From NCBI RefSeq assembly GCF_932294415.1, contig NC_065537.1:1798001-1862000 (forward strand): a stretch of DNA of 64,000 nucleotides, written 5' to 3'. The notes under the pieces are model-generated. The model saw only the letters and a list, made by a program, of their open reading frames with translations. It made no database searches and was not told the origin of the DNA. This document shows, piece after piece, positions 10,925 to 22,753 of this stretch (position 1 is the first letter of the stretch; each line of letters opens with the position of its first letter). The stretch comes from Quercus robur. Taxonomy: Eukaryota; Streptophyta; Magnoliopsida; Fagales; Fagaceae. The translations under genes and the position numbers were made by a program.

Positions 10925-13900
10925 CTAAGTGGGATCTGGAAAAAGAATAGAATGAGACAATGGAGGTAAAGTTCCTTTCCAGACTTGAGCAAAGCCAGTC
11001 GATTTGGCTAATTTGGCTAGCTCGTGCGCTGCTCTGTTGTGATCTCGTTTCAGGTGGTGAAGATGCCAGCTGCAAAAATGGAGCAGAGAGCTACGGATTC
11101 CACTGATGATATGGCCAAGCGAACCTCCAGATTCCATAGAAACCACAGATTGCATCGTTGCAAGGGAGTCTGATTCAAAAATTACCCGGGTAGTATTCAT
11201 TTCATGCGCCAAGGCAACACCATTTTCCAAAGCAAGAATTTCGGCAATTTCAGGGGAGTAAGGGGCTGATAGAGGTTTGCTCAAAGCTGCAATGACTTGC
11301 CCAAATGAGTCGCGCATGATGACTCCAATACATGAATTTGAGCCATTTGGACAGGTAGCACCATCTACACTTACTTTATGAAAACCCGGCGGAGGAAGAG
11401 ACCAATAAGAGGCACGGTCACCTTGCTGGTAGTTATGTGGAGTTAATGCACCCTTAAAATCCTTACCAAGTCTCAAAGCTGAGTTCCATATCTGACCAGG
11501 AGGAGTGGAGAGGGATTCGTGCACAACCTGATTTCGGTTGAACCAAATGTACCAGGCAGTGACGAAAAGGGTCTCTAAATCCTTTTGACTGCCAATTTGA
11601 ATTACATGGAGAGCCATATCAATAACATCCAAAGCCCCACCATCCAAGGCAGCAGGTCTTCCAACCCAAAAATTCCAAACCAACTTTGAGCTATCACAAT
11701 TAAAGAGGGCGTGCATAGTATTTTCAGGGCCTTGACCACACAAAGGACAGTAACCATCTGTATTGACCCCCTTACCTTTAGGTTCTGCATTGTAGGAAGG
11801 GCGTTCATACAAGCCCGCCAAGCGAAAATTCTAATCTTCTCAGGAAGGTTGAGATGCCACACCTTATTCCATAGTAAAGACCGGGAGTCACCAACTGAAG
11901 ATTCACCCTCATTGCATGTCTCATACAACGAGAGGGCCACATAATAAGCGCTCCTAACCGTGAAAACTCCCCTCGTGTTTCCCAACCAAATGAGCTTGTC
12001 ATCCGGGAGGGAGTAGCTAAGGGGAATGCTGAGAATGGTGTTCGCTTCAAAAGGGAGGAAAATTTTCTTAACAAGATCAGCTTTCTAACGCTTTGTATCC
12101 TGATCAATGAGGGCAGATACCATGGGGAAGTCGTCAAAGTAGCAGGGTGGGCTGATTCTCTTATAGGTGGTGGGTGTAGGGAGCCATTTGTCCTCCCAAA
12201 TGTGAATCGTTTTGCCATTTCCAACACGCCACCTTGTGCCCTTTCTAATGACTTCAAGGCTACTATGGATACTACGCCAAGCATAGGAGGGATTGCAGCC
12301 CAATTGGGCATTGATTACATCCGAATATGGGAAATATTTTGCCTTGTAAATTCTTGAAATCAAAGAGTCCGGTCTAGTGAAAAGTCTCCACGCTTGCTTA
12401 GCTAGCATGGCCAAATTGAAAGCATGAAGATTTCGAAAACCCATACCCCCTTGAGATTTGGATTTGCACATCTTTTTCCAAGCGACCCAAGCTATTTTAT
12501 TCTCTTGTTTCCTCTGCCCCCACCAGAAGTTGCATTCCATGCTTTCAAGATCATCACATAGGCCCTTTGGAAGAAGAAAACAGCTCATAGTATATGTGGG
12601 CACGGCTTGAGCGACTGCTTTGATAAGAATCTCTTTTCCTCCCATAGATAGCATTTTTTCCTTCCACCCCGAAAGCTTTTTCCCCACCTTCTCCTTAACA
12701 TCCGCAAAAACCTCATTTTTGGATTTGCCAATGATGGATGGGAGACCGAGGTACTTGGAATGCCTAGAGTCTTGCATTGGGTCAAGAATGTCAAAAACCA
12801 CCCCTTTTGTCTCTTGAGATGCATTAAGGTTGAAAAACATGGATGATTTATCCGTATTTATTTTTTGACCCGATGCAGCTTCATACATGGCCAGAATCTC
12901 TGTAAGCTTATGGCTTTCTTGGCTATTTGCATGGCAGAAGAGCAAACTATCATCAGCAAAGAACAAATGGCTCACTTGAGGACATCCTCGGCTGATAGAA
13001 ATACCATTTAACTCCCTGTTTTGAGCAGCCCGAGTGATGAGAGAGGAGAGACCCTCAGCACAGAGAATAAAGAGGTAAGGGGAGAGAGGGTCCCCCTGTC
13101 TAAGGCCCCTAGTAGGACTGATACAGCCGTAAGCCTTGCCATTAATGAGAACCGAGTATGTGACCGTAGTAATACAATGCATGATTAGGCTGATCCACCT
13201 CCTATGAAACCCAAGCTTTTCCATTACCGCTTCAATGAACCCCCACTCAACACGGTCAAAAGCTTTGCTCATATCCAACTTTACAGCCATTAAACTCTCA
13301 TTCCTCTTATTCTTGTTTTTGAGATAGTGCATTATTTCATAAGCCACCAAAATGTTATCAGTAATGAGGCGCTCAGAGAGGAAAGCACTTTGATTTTCAG
13401 AAATAATCTGAGGAAGAATAGCCTTAAGCCTGTTTGAGAGAACTTTAGCAATGATTTTATAGGCAGCATTGCTTAAACTGATCGGTCTAAAATCAGCCAT
13501 ATGAGTTGGAGACTTTTTCTTTGGAATTAGAGCAATGTTTGTTTTGTTCAACTCAGCAATAGGCATATTAGAATTTAGCACATTTAGAACCATATCAGTA
13601 ACACTGCTGCCTACAATATCCCAATATTTAAGGAAAAATATTGCAGACATACCATCGGGTCCAGGGGCCTTAGTTGGATGCATTTGCTTTAGTGCAATGA
13701 GGATTTCATCTCCGGAGAACTCTTTAATCAGCTTGCTGTTTATTTCATCAGTAACCTGAGTTGGTATTGCTGTTGTAACATCATCAAAGCTTGCTGGCTG
13801 GGACGATGTATATAAATTTCTGAAATACTGTACAGCAACATCAGCAATAGTGTCGTTTGTATCATACCAATTTCCGTTATCATCCCGGAGTCCCAAAATA

Positions 13901-15021
13901 GCATTCTTCTTATTCCTTTCAGATGTTCTAAAGTGGAAGAATTTTGTGTTGCGATCCCCTTCCTTTAGCCATTGAACTCTTGACCTTTGGTTTCAGTAAA
14001 TTTCCTCGCTGTCAAGGAGTTCGTTTAAATCCTTCCTCAAACTATTTATTTCAGCCCCAAGATTACCATCAGAATCACGGAGTACAAGAGATTGGAGAGC
14101 TGTCCTTTTTGCTTGTATCTGTTTAGGAATATGGCCAAAGACTGAGTGACTCCAGCTTGAAAGGTCCGCAGCACACTTCCTAAGGCTAAGTGCAAGCCCC
14201 ACTGGGGTACTTGTGTCTAGACAGGCATTCCAAGTCTCTTGGATAACTTCCTTACATTCCTCTCTGTGCGTCCACATCGCCTCAAAATGGAAACGGCACC
14301 TCTGTGGAGGCTGCACCACCACCATATTGGAAACAAGCAAGGCACAATGATCAGAGGTGGAGTCGATGAGATGATGAACCCTCGTATTTTGGAAAAAGCT
14401 TTTCCAGTCATCCGTTGCAAGCACCCGATCAAGACGCATATAAATCCTATCAACCCCCTCTCTCATGTTACACCATGTGAAATCAGATCCATTGTAACCC
14501 AGGTCCCTAAAGTTGCGTAGATTAATCACATTTCTGAAACTGTCCATTTGATTTTGGGACCTTTGAGCACCCCCCTGTTTTTCACTCATTGAAACTATTT
14601 CATTAAAATCTCCCAGGCAAAGCCAAGGAAGCTGGTATTGACGATGAAGGGAGGTTAAAAGCTTCCATGATTCATGTCTTTGGTGTGTTTCCAGGTGACC
14701 ATAAAAACCGGTGACTCTCCATTTAAAACCGGATTCAGGCTCAGTGACAATGGCATCAATGTGATGAGGGCTGTAGGATACTATGTCAAGGGAAGTATCC
14801 TTAGTCCAAATCATTGCAAGACCACCACTCTGACCCTTGCTAGGAACAAAAAGGCAATTTAAGTGAGACATAGATCTTCTTTTCTTGTTTGATTCTCTTT
14901 TATTCAGTTTTGTCTCCGCAAGGAAGACAGTTTTGGGAGTCCAACGCTGCATAAATTCACGTAGCACTCTAACTGTCTGGGGGTTCCCAAGCCCTCGGCA
15001 GTTCCATCCAAGGGCAATCAT
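10925..15021 (-). pseudogene. LINE ORF2: endonuclease, reverse transcriptase, RNase H (two stops, one frameshift)
   Basis: The APE-type endonuclease starts at 15021 (MIALGWNCRGLGNPQT, then LAETKLNK, LCLGDFNEI and SDHCALLV). The frame is cut at 13993-13995 by a TGA where relatives have Trp (EEIY-W). RT follows in the same frame, with PGPDGMSAIFF, RGLRQGDPLSPYLF and the catalytic HLFFADDSLLF. A second stop at 12085-12087 (TAG) again replaces a likely Trp (DTKR-W). Near 11775 a frameshift moves the zf-RVT motif CPLCGQGPENTMHALFNC and the RNase H (VSVDGATCPNGS, then E, D and a final D visible) into another frame ending at 10925. All domains are recognisable, but no full protein can be made. Confidence 0.9.
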
Positions 15022-16523
15022 TGCTCCCGGCGGTGCTGCAAGGCAGCCACCGCCGATATATTATCAAGGGGGGAAGAGTGAGGGGGAGAGAGAGCAGTGA
15101 ATAAACGTTTTTGAGCTCTGTTTTCTTCAACTTCTAAATATTCAAACGTACCTAGCCTTTTGGATCCCAGTCTCACATCTGAATTAAACATTTCTGTGTC
15201 TAAGGCCTGTGTTTGATGCTGGGCCACTTGTCTAGCTATTTTCTTCATATTGGGCTTTTTCTTTTGTTGGGTATCTTTAGTAGGGCCTTGCACAGAAGGA
15301 GTGGCCACACCTTTGCACTTGCGGTCCAATTTTTGCCTTAGTGGGCTAGTAGCTTCATGGGCTTTTCCTTTTATCTCTTGCGCTTGGCCCACAGCAGAGT
15401 GCTCATCTTGCTTTTCTTCTTTTGGGTTCAGAGAGCTTTGTGGTATTTCCTTAATGCTACTGTCACATGAAATCCCTTTAGCTTTCTCCCTACGCTTCAA
15501 ATTCAAATTTTCAGTCTTGTCCCATCCATCCTGAGAATCCGCCGTCTGTAGGAGCAGAGAGGACAGATTTTTTGCAGGGGAAACCCCTTGGGCGGACCCC
15601 AAAGCTGGGTTTGTGTTTGACCCATTTGTTTCACTGAGGCTGTTAGGCTCAACCATGCCCAGGATGTTTGCAGAGGCGCGCATTCTAGCAACATCAGTGC
15701 CGTCTGCCGCTGCGGTTCTACCTTCACTACTGGTGGTCCGGGATCTGCTTGGTCCCCATTTTGAATCCCAGCCCGCTCTCATCCAGTCACCGTATTGGTT
15801 GCCTGTCTCATGCTCTACCGTCGCTTCCAAGCAATGCTTAACATCATGCCCGATCTTACCACACCTGAAACAAAGCATAGGAATCCTCTCATACTTATAA
15901 TAAACCCAATGCTTCCCACTCTCTGGACTGGAAACGAAACCTCCTCTACGAAGAGGTTTGTCCAGCTGAACTTCGACTTTAATGCGCATGTACTTTGCTT
16001 GATCGGACTGCCAGGATCGTTTATCCACCTCAAGGAAATTTCCTATTGTGCCTCCTATATCTTTGCCTACTTCCTCATTCATAAACTCAAAGGGAAGGCC
16101 CCATACTTGGACCCAGAAAGGAGAGTGAGTAAAGATAATGTTTGTTGAGGTAAGGCCCGCTCTCCAGCGACATAAAAGGAGCAAATTGTTTTCAAAATTC
16201 CACGGGCCACTCTTTTCGACCCATTCCATTTGAAATCTAGAGCTGAACTTAAACTGCCAAATACCATTACCTACATCCACTATCCGTAGATCAGATCCCA
16301 ACTTCCATGCCATTCTGAGAGTATTCTTGAGAGCACGGCTATTCTGGTGGCGATCTGAAAGAAGCTTTCCAAAAAGGCTTAAAGAACATTCTTCAAGGAG
16401 GTTACTTTGGGTTTTGCTTGTGATGCAGATTTCTTCTCCTTCTTCTTTGGTTAGTTTGAGTTTTTGGAGGTCATTTAGGACTGTTTCGTCCATGGTAGTG
16501 ATGGAAAAAAGGTTTTTTGACAA
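15018..16523 (-). CDS. LINE ORF1: DUF4283 and zinc-knuckle nucleic-acid-binding protein
   Basis: An intact frame of 501 codons. Residues about 40-180 fit the DUF4283 domain (LRMAWKLGSDLRIVDVGNG, then NFENNLLLLCRWRAG and FWVQVWGLPFEFMNEEVG). A CCHC knuckle follows at about residue 217 (CFRCGKIGHDVKHC). The C-terminal half is low complexity, charged and Ser-rich. In L1 elements ORF1 protein binds the element RNA and accompanies it as a particle. The start may be Met1 at 16523 or Met11 (TTMDETVLND). Its stop codon overlaps the ORF2 start by ATGA at 15018-15021, which suggests coupled translation of ORF2. Confidence 0.9.
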   Translation of the reverse strand: MSKNLFSITTMDETVLNDLQKLKLTKEEGEEICITSKTQSNLLEECSLSLFGKLLSDRHQNSRALKNTLRMAWKLGSDLRIVDVGNGIWQFKFSSRFQMEWVEKSGPWNFENNLLLLCRWRAGLTSTNIIFTHSPFWVQVWGLPFEFMNEEVGKDIGGTIGNFLEVDKRSWQSDQAKYMRIKVEVQLDKPLRRGGFVSSPESGKHWVYYKYERIPMLCFRCGKIGHDVKHCLEATVEHETGNQYGDWMRAGWDSKWGPSRSRTTSSEGRTAAADGTDVARMRASANILGMVEPNSLSETNGSNTNPALGSAQGVSPAKNLSSLLLQTADSQDGWDKTENLNLKRREKAKGISCDSSIKEIPQSSLNPKEEKQDEHSAVGQAQEIKGKAHEATSPLRQKLDRKCKGVATPSVQGPTKDTQQKKKPNMKKIARQVAQHQTQALDTEMFNSDVRLGSKRLGTFEYLEVEENRAQKRLFTALSPPHSSPLDNISAVAALQHRREQ

Positions 16524-16682
16524 GAGTGATGGAAGATGGTTTTTTGATATGGCGATGGAAAATGGTTACTGTACATAGAAGAGAAACTGAAAATGGGTAA
16601 GAAAGACCCTAGTGAAGGGAGGAAAGACTCGTGTCAGCCGAGAGGAAAAGCTCCTACTGGGGAGAACAACGGTACCAAAGTT

Positions 16683-16927
16683 GCATCAATTGGATGTCCA
16701 AATTAAAATTATTGACGATTTAGAAAGAACTATGTATATATGATGATTAAATGCACTAGTCTTTAATTTCTATATATGTTAATTGTCAAAACTTAGAAAA
16801 AATCCGATTAGATTTTAATTAGATTCTAAATTTTGCGTTATATGTCCATGTAAAAAGTTTTTTATTTTTGTGGTAAGTAAATTATTAGGTGCAAAAACCA
16901 AAGAGTTTAAAACCAATTAAATTTGAA

Positions 16928-16962
<35 letters not shown>

Positions 16963-17289
16963 TATGAGAAACCGTTATATATTTCAAAAATATATGGTTT
17001 TAATAAAGTGTATGTTAATACTAAATATAATTTGAACCTCTTCCCAAAAGACAAAAAAAGTATAATCTAAACCATATAAGTGTGATTTAAAAAAAAAAAA
17101 TTTGTACTCGTGCATATTCACAAGGCTACACATTAGTGGAAAATAAAATACTAGTTAAAAAGTTTAATTTTTTATTACAAAATTGAAGTGCGGGTATTTA
17201 TTTATTGAACAAAACAAAAATACAAGGATCATATTGGCACTCACTTTAAACTCAAGAGTGACATTTGTATAAAGCCCCGTTATTTATTT
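16683..17289. other. AT-rich intergenic DNA
   Basis: No coding signal. It contains an (AT)n run at 16931-16959 and several A or T homopolymers. Confidence 0.6.
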
Positions 17290-17841
17290 ATTTGTTGAAA
17301 TAAACCCCCTTATTTGAATAGGGGTAAACCTCAAACAAGAATGCTAGAGAAGCTATAGCTTGTGTTCTAGAGATGGTCTATTGGTCTCTAAAATCTAATT
17401 CCAAATGTGTAGATGGGCCATTCAATCCTACGAATATGTTCCCCTTCTGGTAAAAAAAAAAAACAAAAAGGTTCCATTATGGTCTGACAAGATATGTAAA
17501 CAATTTCTTTAAGTGTTCCCATAGCACTACGGCCTTGAATTTCCTTTCGTGACTATTTTTCTGAGGCCTAGAATTAAAATTTAATTTCCTTGTTTGATGA
17601 ATAGCATGATCATACTACAAATACCAACAAGCAAACAGCAGAGAATTGGCTTGACTAAAACACCTGATATGCAAATTTTTACTAGCAACAAATAAATAGA
17701 TTTATTTATAACCATTAATTTTAGGCAGCCAATGACTCTCTTATACTGAAATATTCCCGAACAAAAACAGCCCAAAAAACGCTACATAATATCCAAAAAC
17801 TGTAAAACTTGCAATTATTTTTAAGCAGACAATAACTCTCT
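17290..17841. repeat. Segmental duplicate, partner of 50140-50927
   Basis: Shared landmarks in the same order and orientation include CTATAGCTTGTGTTCTA, the block AAATACCAACAAGCAAACAG, GCAGCCAATSACTCT and ATCCAAAAAC. Spacing is similar but interrupted by small insertions. The block lies just downstream (3' side) of the CRINKLY4-like kinase remnant, so it may be the 3' flank of that gene, duplicated with it. Confidence 0.6.
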
Positions 17842-18000
17842 CTACTTTTCTTCTTTGTTGACCTTCTCAGTTCTCACATATGGGTTCCTACCCAATGTTT
17901 CTCTTCTCGGAGCAGCAATATACTGGTCATTCGCGTAAGTCTTTCTGCAGCAATTCTCCAAGGTCTTCTGCCAGTCCTCTCGATTTACTTTCCCCATCAT
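17842..18000 (-). other. Small open frame of 52 codons, unidentified
   Basis: Reads MMGKVNREDWQKTLENCC and on to a Lys/Glu-rich end with a TAG at 17842-17844. It is hydrophilic and without a stop over 159 bases in AT-rich surroundings, so it could be an exon. It lies downstream of the kinase remnant on the same strand. I do not recognise the family, and chance is a fair alternative. Confidence 0.2.
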
Positions 18001-18114
18001 CTGATTGATTTACAATTTCAAGTTCAAAACAGTCATGATGTGTTATAAGAATTTAACCACGCCTAATCATTAATGTTTAGGTTAACGAATGTTAACCTAA
18101 TCATTAAGTGAACA

Positions 18115-18828
18115 CTATTCAGGATCCGGATCCACACTTGCATCCAATTCCAAGGCTCTTTGTACGCTATTTACAATCTCAGTCATTGAGGGACGATCTG
18201 GACCATTTAGACGTACACAATCAAAAGCTAGGGACCCAACATGTACCACTGCCTTTCTTTCAACCAAGCAATTTTATTTATATCAATTGCATTGTGCAAT
18301 TTAAGATGACGTGTGTACCATGTAATCCAAGGCGCCCATCTCTACCAGATCAGAAAAATGCTCCATCTCGTCTACCACGAAGTGCTTCACAAAATGGCCG
18401 ATTTCAGACATCTGGGCAATGCCTTTTGCTGCATCTAGTGCCACTTCAATCCGGGTAGCCCATGATGACATATGTGGTTTAACAGGAGTGTCGTAGACCC
18501 ATGGACAACTTTGAAGCTTATGAAGATGGTCATGAAGGCTACCATTTTTCATGTACTCGTAGACCCATATGGGCTTGATACTATCCTCACAAAATCTCAA
18601 TAAGCAAACAAGATTATTGTGACTATGGCAAGACAAAGCTTTCGAGTTAATTTCGCAAGCACAGGCACCGTTCTCGCACTTAATAGCCACTTCTCGGCCA
18701 TCATCTAAACTGGTATGGTAGACTAAGAAAAAGCTACCTGTTCCAATCTTGTGATCATTTGAGAAATTGTTAGTCGCTTCAAATAGCATTTTGAAAGGAA
18801 ATTCTTTCTTAACTTCAAATTTCATCAA
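18115..18828 (-). pseudogene. CRINKLY4-related (CCR3/CCR4-like) receptor kinase remnant
   Basis: The kinase start is clear: FEATNNFSNDHKIGTGSF, DDGREVAIK with the ATP-anchoring Lys, then VYEYMKNGSLHDHLHKL and RIEVALDAAKGI. The Gly-rich loop has Phe for its third Gly. After AAKGI (near 18425) the expected catalytic loop, DFG and APE segments are absent. The C-terminal kinase end resumes at about 18267 with RPSMTEIVNSVQRALELDAS and stops near 18115. So the middle of the kinase domain is deleted or replaced. The N-terminal receptor part is not seen upstream. CRINKLY4-type kinases act at the plasma membrane in cell-fate signalling; this copy cannot be an active kinase. Confidence 0.75.
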
Positions 18829-18987
18829 GACTTCAAATCCTGTCTTAAGGATTGTGAGTCTAGGTCTTTTGGAACTATTTGTTAGTAACTTGGCTGCGGA
18901 GAAGAATGATAGTACGAAATGAGAGAATTTTGGAGGTGTTCTATTAGATTTTTAACTATTATTGCTCTTTGGCCTTGTTGATATAGG

Positions 18988-19193
18988 TGGAGTTTGGATA
19001 GCGTCTGCGTTGTGCATTTGCGCATTTGTGTTGTTTTTCTGTGGGTCCCGTGCATTGTTCACGGGACCCACAAGTATTTTATTCAACAAAAACAACTTTA
19101 AAATTGGGTTCCACGGTATTATTCACATTTTTTTAAAATTATTTTGTTACAATGTTTTCAGTTTTCAGCAATAAACGGGATCCAAACAGACCC
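18988..19193. mobile_element. Short hAT-like MITE, about 206 bp
   Basis: Ends are inverted around GTTTGGAT (left GAGTTTGGATAGCG, right complement TGTTTGGATCCCG). Flanks ATATAGG (18981-18987) and ATATAAGG (19194-19201) look like an 8-base target duplication with one indel. The centre has the inverted pair GGGTCCCGTG / CACGGGACCC. There is no coding capacity. Confidence 0.6.
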
Positions 19194-19201
19194 ATATAAG
19201 G

Positions 19202-20903
19202 ATTAGTAATTGGACACTAGATATTACACTGGACCCCGGTCAAATTCCATTGTGAATTTATTTAGTAGGATCCGTTGTTACACATTTATTTATTAATTAT
19301 TATATTCTATAATTACCAAAACACCTAGTGTACAACTTACTTGCCAAAGTTTTCATTCAATACTATTGTGCACCTTGCACTGAATGGGAGAATAGCCTAA
19401 TTAAGTGATCATTTTAGGATATATTTCATGCCCGTGTCACTTTTTAGGATATATTTCATGCCTGCATCACTTTACAGAACATTGGATGAGAGAATAGCCA
19501 ATAAGTTATCGGTTTAGGACGCGTCATTTCCATGTGGCTTTACAGAGCACTAGAGTCAAGAAAAACTCTTTAGTTTATTACAATAATTGGTGTAAATAGA
19601 AAAAATATCCAATATTTCAAATGCATGCAACATCACACTAATTTTGTTGATCAGATGAATTCTAACTCAAATTATTTTACTCACTTTACTAATTGAACTA
19701 ATACTTAATAAGAACTCACAAATTGACAATGTATCTTGAATATGGAATCCATGTTTAAGTGAAGGGATGTATAGGTACATTGAATATATAAAATAATTTT
19801 TCTTTTAGGCCTACATGGAGGACTTATTCTTATATGAGTTGAAATATAATAATACACCAAATTACAAACTGAATTGATGTTTAATGCTATGGATACTACA
19901 AATTCTACTATACAAGATAATGTGTCAATGTTTTAAAGACAACATAGGAAAAAAAGGAGGGGGGGGGGTGGGGAATATACAATTTAAATATAAGGTGTAG
20001 CAAATTAATCTATAAGAGCATAATTTTAGAAGTAATGAATTAAATTTAATGTTTCAAAAGTAACAAGTTAAATCTTAACTCATTTAAGTATAGCCACATT
20101 GTGTTTTGAGTTTAATTAAAATAGACTATGCATTTTTATTTATTATCTTTCCAAGTTTCAAGATTTAATTTTTTTACTTTTAGAACTTAAATCCAAATTG
20201 TTTGAGGTGTGTTACTGACTTACTGTTAGATCCATATGGTTTCTTTCCTATACGATTCCTATCCCAGAAACATGTTTGTACACATGGAGCTTATCCAATA
20301 AAGAATACAAAGCAAAGGAGGGAGGTATATCTTTTGTTTATAATGAAAAAGTTGTTGGTGTTTTGTAATTAAACTTCATTTATGATTTCTCCGTAAGTAA
20401 ACTAGTTATGTATTGGATTTGGTTTGTTTGGTTATCCAATTGGTATTCTATTTCTATCTATTGAGACTATCAAGTCACATAAGAATAGTTGAGAGGAGAA
20501 ATATGAACTCGGAAATTTACAATTGACAATTGAGCTATAAAACTCTTTACAATTCATGTATATATTTAGTCATAAAGAATAATGAAATGCTTAATAATCT
20601 TTAGCCTTTGCTACCACCATATCATGAATCATGAATAAGTTTGATCTTTGTAAATCAATATTAGGCTGCACAAGTTCATTAGATTGCTATTGTTTATATA
20701 AAAACCGAAAAAAGGTTCATCATACTATACAATTTTAGGGTCATGTTTCCTAGGAGCAAATCAACTTCACATCACATCACATAAAACACTAATTTTAACA
20801 TGAGATATTAATACTTTGTAAAGGGAAATAATTTGATGTTATTTTATAGGGTCAAGCGTATCCAATTATTTTATTTTTCCATGACAATGATATGTGAACC
20901 AAT

Positions 20904-20960
<57 letters not shown>

Positions 20961-21580
20961 ATTAAAAAGTTTTTGGCAAGACGAATGGGGAACAAGAGAT
21001 TCAAAGTAATGTGTTCTATTTCATAATAAGTGATCTTCAATCAATTTTGCTATCTCTTGAGAGTGAAATTGTGAAAACTATTATGTATTTATCGTAATTA
21101 TTGCAAAAACAACTATAGGTATACAACCTATATATTCAAATAATATATTATAATTATTTTAAAAATTCCTGTAAATAAATGTTTTTTATGATCCAATCAT
21201 AGGGAGGATAGAATAAAGTTTATTTGGCAATGTGTTTTTACGGATGCACTAAACTCCTCTTCTTCTTCTTCTTCTTCTTCTTCTTTTTTTTCTTTTTTTT
21301 TTTTGGATAACTCATATTTTTTAATGTGTACCCAATTTGCAGTTTTTAAGAGGACTTGGCTTACCTCCAGTACTTTTTAAATTGAACATGTCATTTTGTT
21401 TTAAATACACAATGGCAATTGATAGTGGATTTTAACCCCCACATTTTATTTATTTAGTGAGTGATGTGGCAATATTTCGTTAAAACAAAAGGAGATTCCT
21501 CTTTAAAAAAATATTGGAGATAAGCCAAAACTTTTTTAAGAAAACTTTTGAAGATGCCTATCATGGGCTAATACTTCCCA
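19202..21580. other. AT-rich intergenic DNA with simple repeats
   Basis: No gene found. It contains a short duplication around 19411-19470 (TTTTAGGATATATTTCATGCC twice), a long (TA)n at 20906-20958 and a pyrimidine tract (CTT)n plus T-run at about 21257-21304. Confidence 0.6.
20906..20958. repeat. (TA)n microsatellite
   Basis: About 26 uninterrupted TA units. Confidence 0.95.
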
Positions 21581-21589
21581 AATGTATAT

Positions 21590-22175
21590 CTAGCAATGAT
21601 ATCCATGTCTATAATAGTTGCACTGGCTAAATGACTAATGAGTTCAAAGAGCTACTATTCAGTAGTATATGATGTGTCCTTCTAGAAGTACACAGCATAT
21701 ACTAGTTTGCTTAAGAATATGTTCAAGCGTCATATATGTGTTATGGATAATAATGATCATGAAGTAAATGAAAATGCTGCTTGGGGGCAATTGAGTTGTT
21801 CTTTTCAAGTAATCTTTTCTAGTTATTCCATAACTTGTTTTGATATTGTTTGTAATGGGCTCTGAATTGGATAGCAGAAAGTATTGAAGAAAGTGATAAA
21901 GATATCACAGCAATAGACATATATGTGTGAAGCTTAGAGAAGGAATTGAGTTGCCATGCAAACCCAACATATGCTACATGGAAATGTTCAATTGCAAGTT
22001 ATTAATTTTCAATGGAGTTCTTTGTTATGCTACTCAAGCTTCCAAAGATGAATTTGATTTTTGGCTCTTGAGGGATTGGATTAAACCTATTTGGATTAAG
22101 AAAATTCTGAAGAGTTTATCAGTGATGATTTTTTACCTCTTGCACTATACCAAAGTGACAAGTCCTGTCCAGTAG
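21590..22175 (+). pseudogene. F-box protein fragment (F-box-associated domain)
   Basis: A frame at 21927-22175 reads CKLLIFNGVLCYATQASKDE and then FDFWLLRDW. This fits the F-box-associated domain pattern (a basic/hydrophobic strand, NG, LCY/CFA, then FDIWLLKD). Upstream, DIHVYNSCTG-like sequence near 21599-21635 resembles the NSCNGLL motif that follows the F-box in the same family, but stops separate the two. The F-box itself is not visible. F-box proteins choose substrates for SCF ubiquitin ligases; this fragment is probably dead. Confidence 0.45.
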
Positions 22176-22722
22176 AAATCATGATACTACGTTGTCACAA
22201 GTTGTTTATTTACAATGTGAAGAGCCAAGAGTTGAGGAGCAATGTAGTTAGAGAATAATGATCAATAGAGGATGCGCACCCTCTCTTCCTCATTTTTCAA
22301 GGTTCACTTTTATCAATAGATCATGTTTGTTGGAACTAATAATATTATTATTATTAAGCTCGCTCTTAGTTATTTTATGATTCTTTTGGATAGATGGTTT
22401 TAAGAGAAAATTTTGAATTTCAATTTGTAGTTTAAGTAACTTGTAGAGTATGGAGTTTTTTTTTTTTTTTTTTTTTTAACTATTTTTTTTTTTATTAATG
22501 AACTTTTTGGATATGGATATAAGTTTTATAAATACTAGTTGCAAACTCATGTGATGCACATGGAAAGATGTAATATAATTATTTTATATAAGAATATAAT
22601 GTAAATTTTGTAAATTAAATAGTGCACATGTTATTTAAAAGTATTTTCTATTTTATAATTTTTATGTAACGGAATATATAATGTACTTTGTATTCAATAA
22701 CAATATATAGTAATATATAGTA

Positions 22723-22753
<31 letters not shown>

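Larger units (their letters stand above)
10826..16667 (-). mobile_element. Full-length L1-type LINE, 5.8 kb, with target-site duplication
   Basis: It is bounded by a 15-base direct repeat with one mismatch (AACAGTACCAAAGTT at 10811-10825, AACGGTACCAAAGTT at 16668-16682). The poly-A tail shows as a T run at 10824-10837, so the element reads on the minus strand. It has a short 5' UTR, ORF1 and ORF2 with endonuclease, RT, zinc-finger and RNase H domains, as in plant L1 elements of the RNase-H-bearing group. ORF2 has two stops and a frameshift, so this copy is dead, but its full length and near-perfect flanking repeat point to a fairly recent insertion. Confidence 0.95.
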
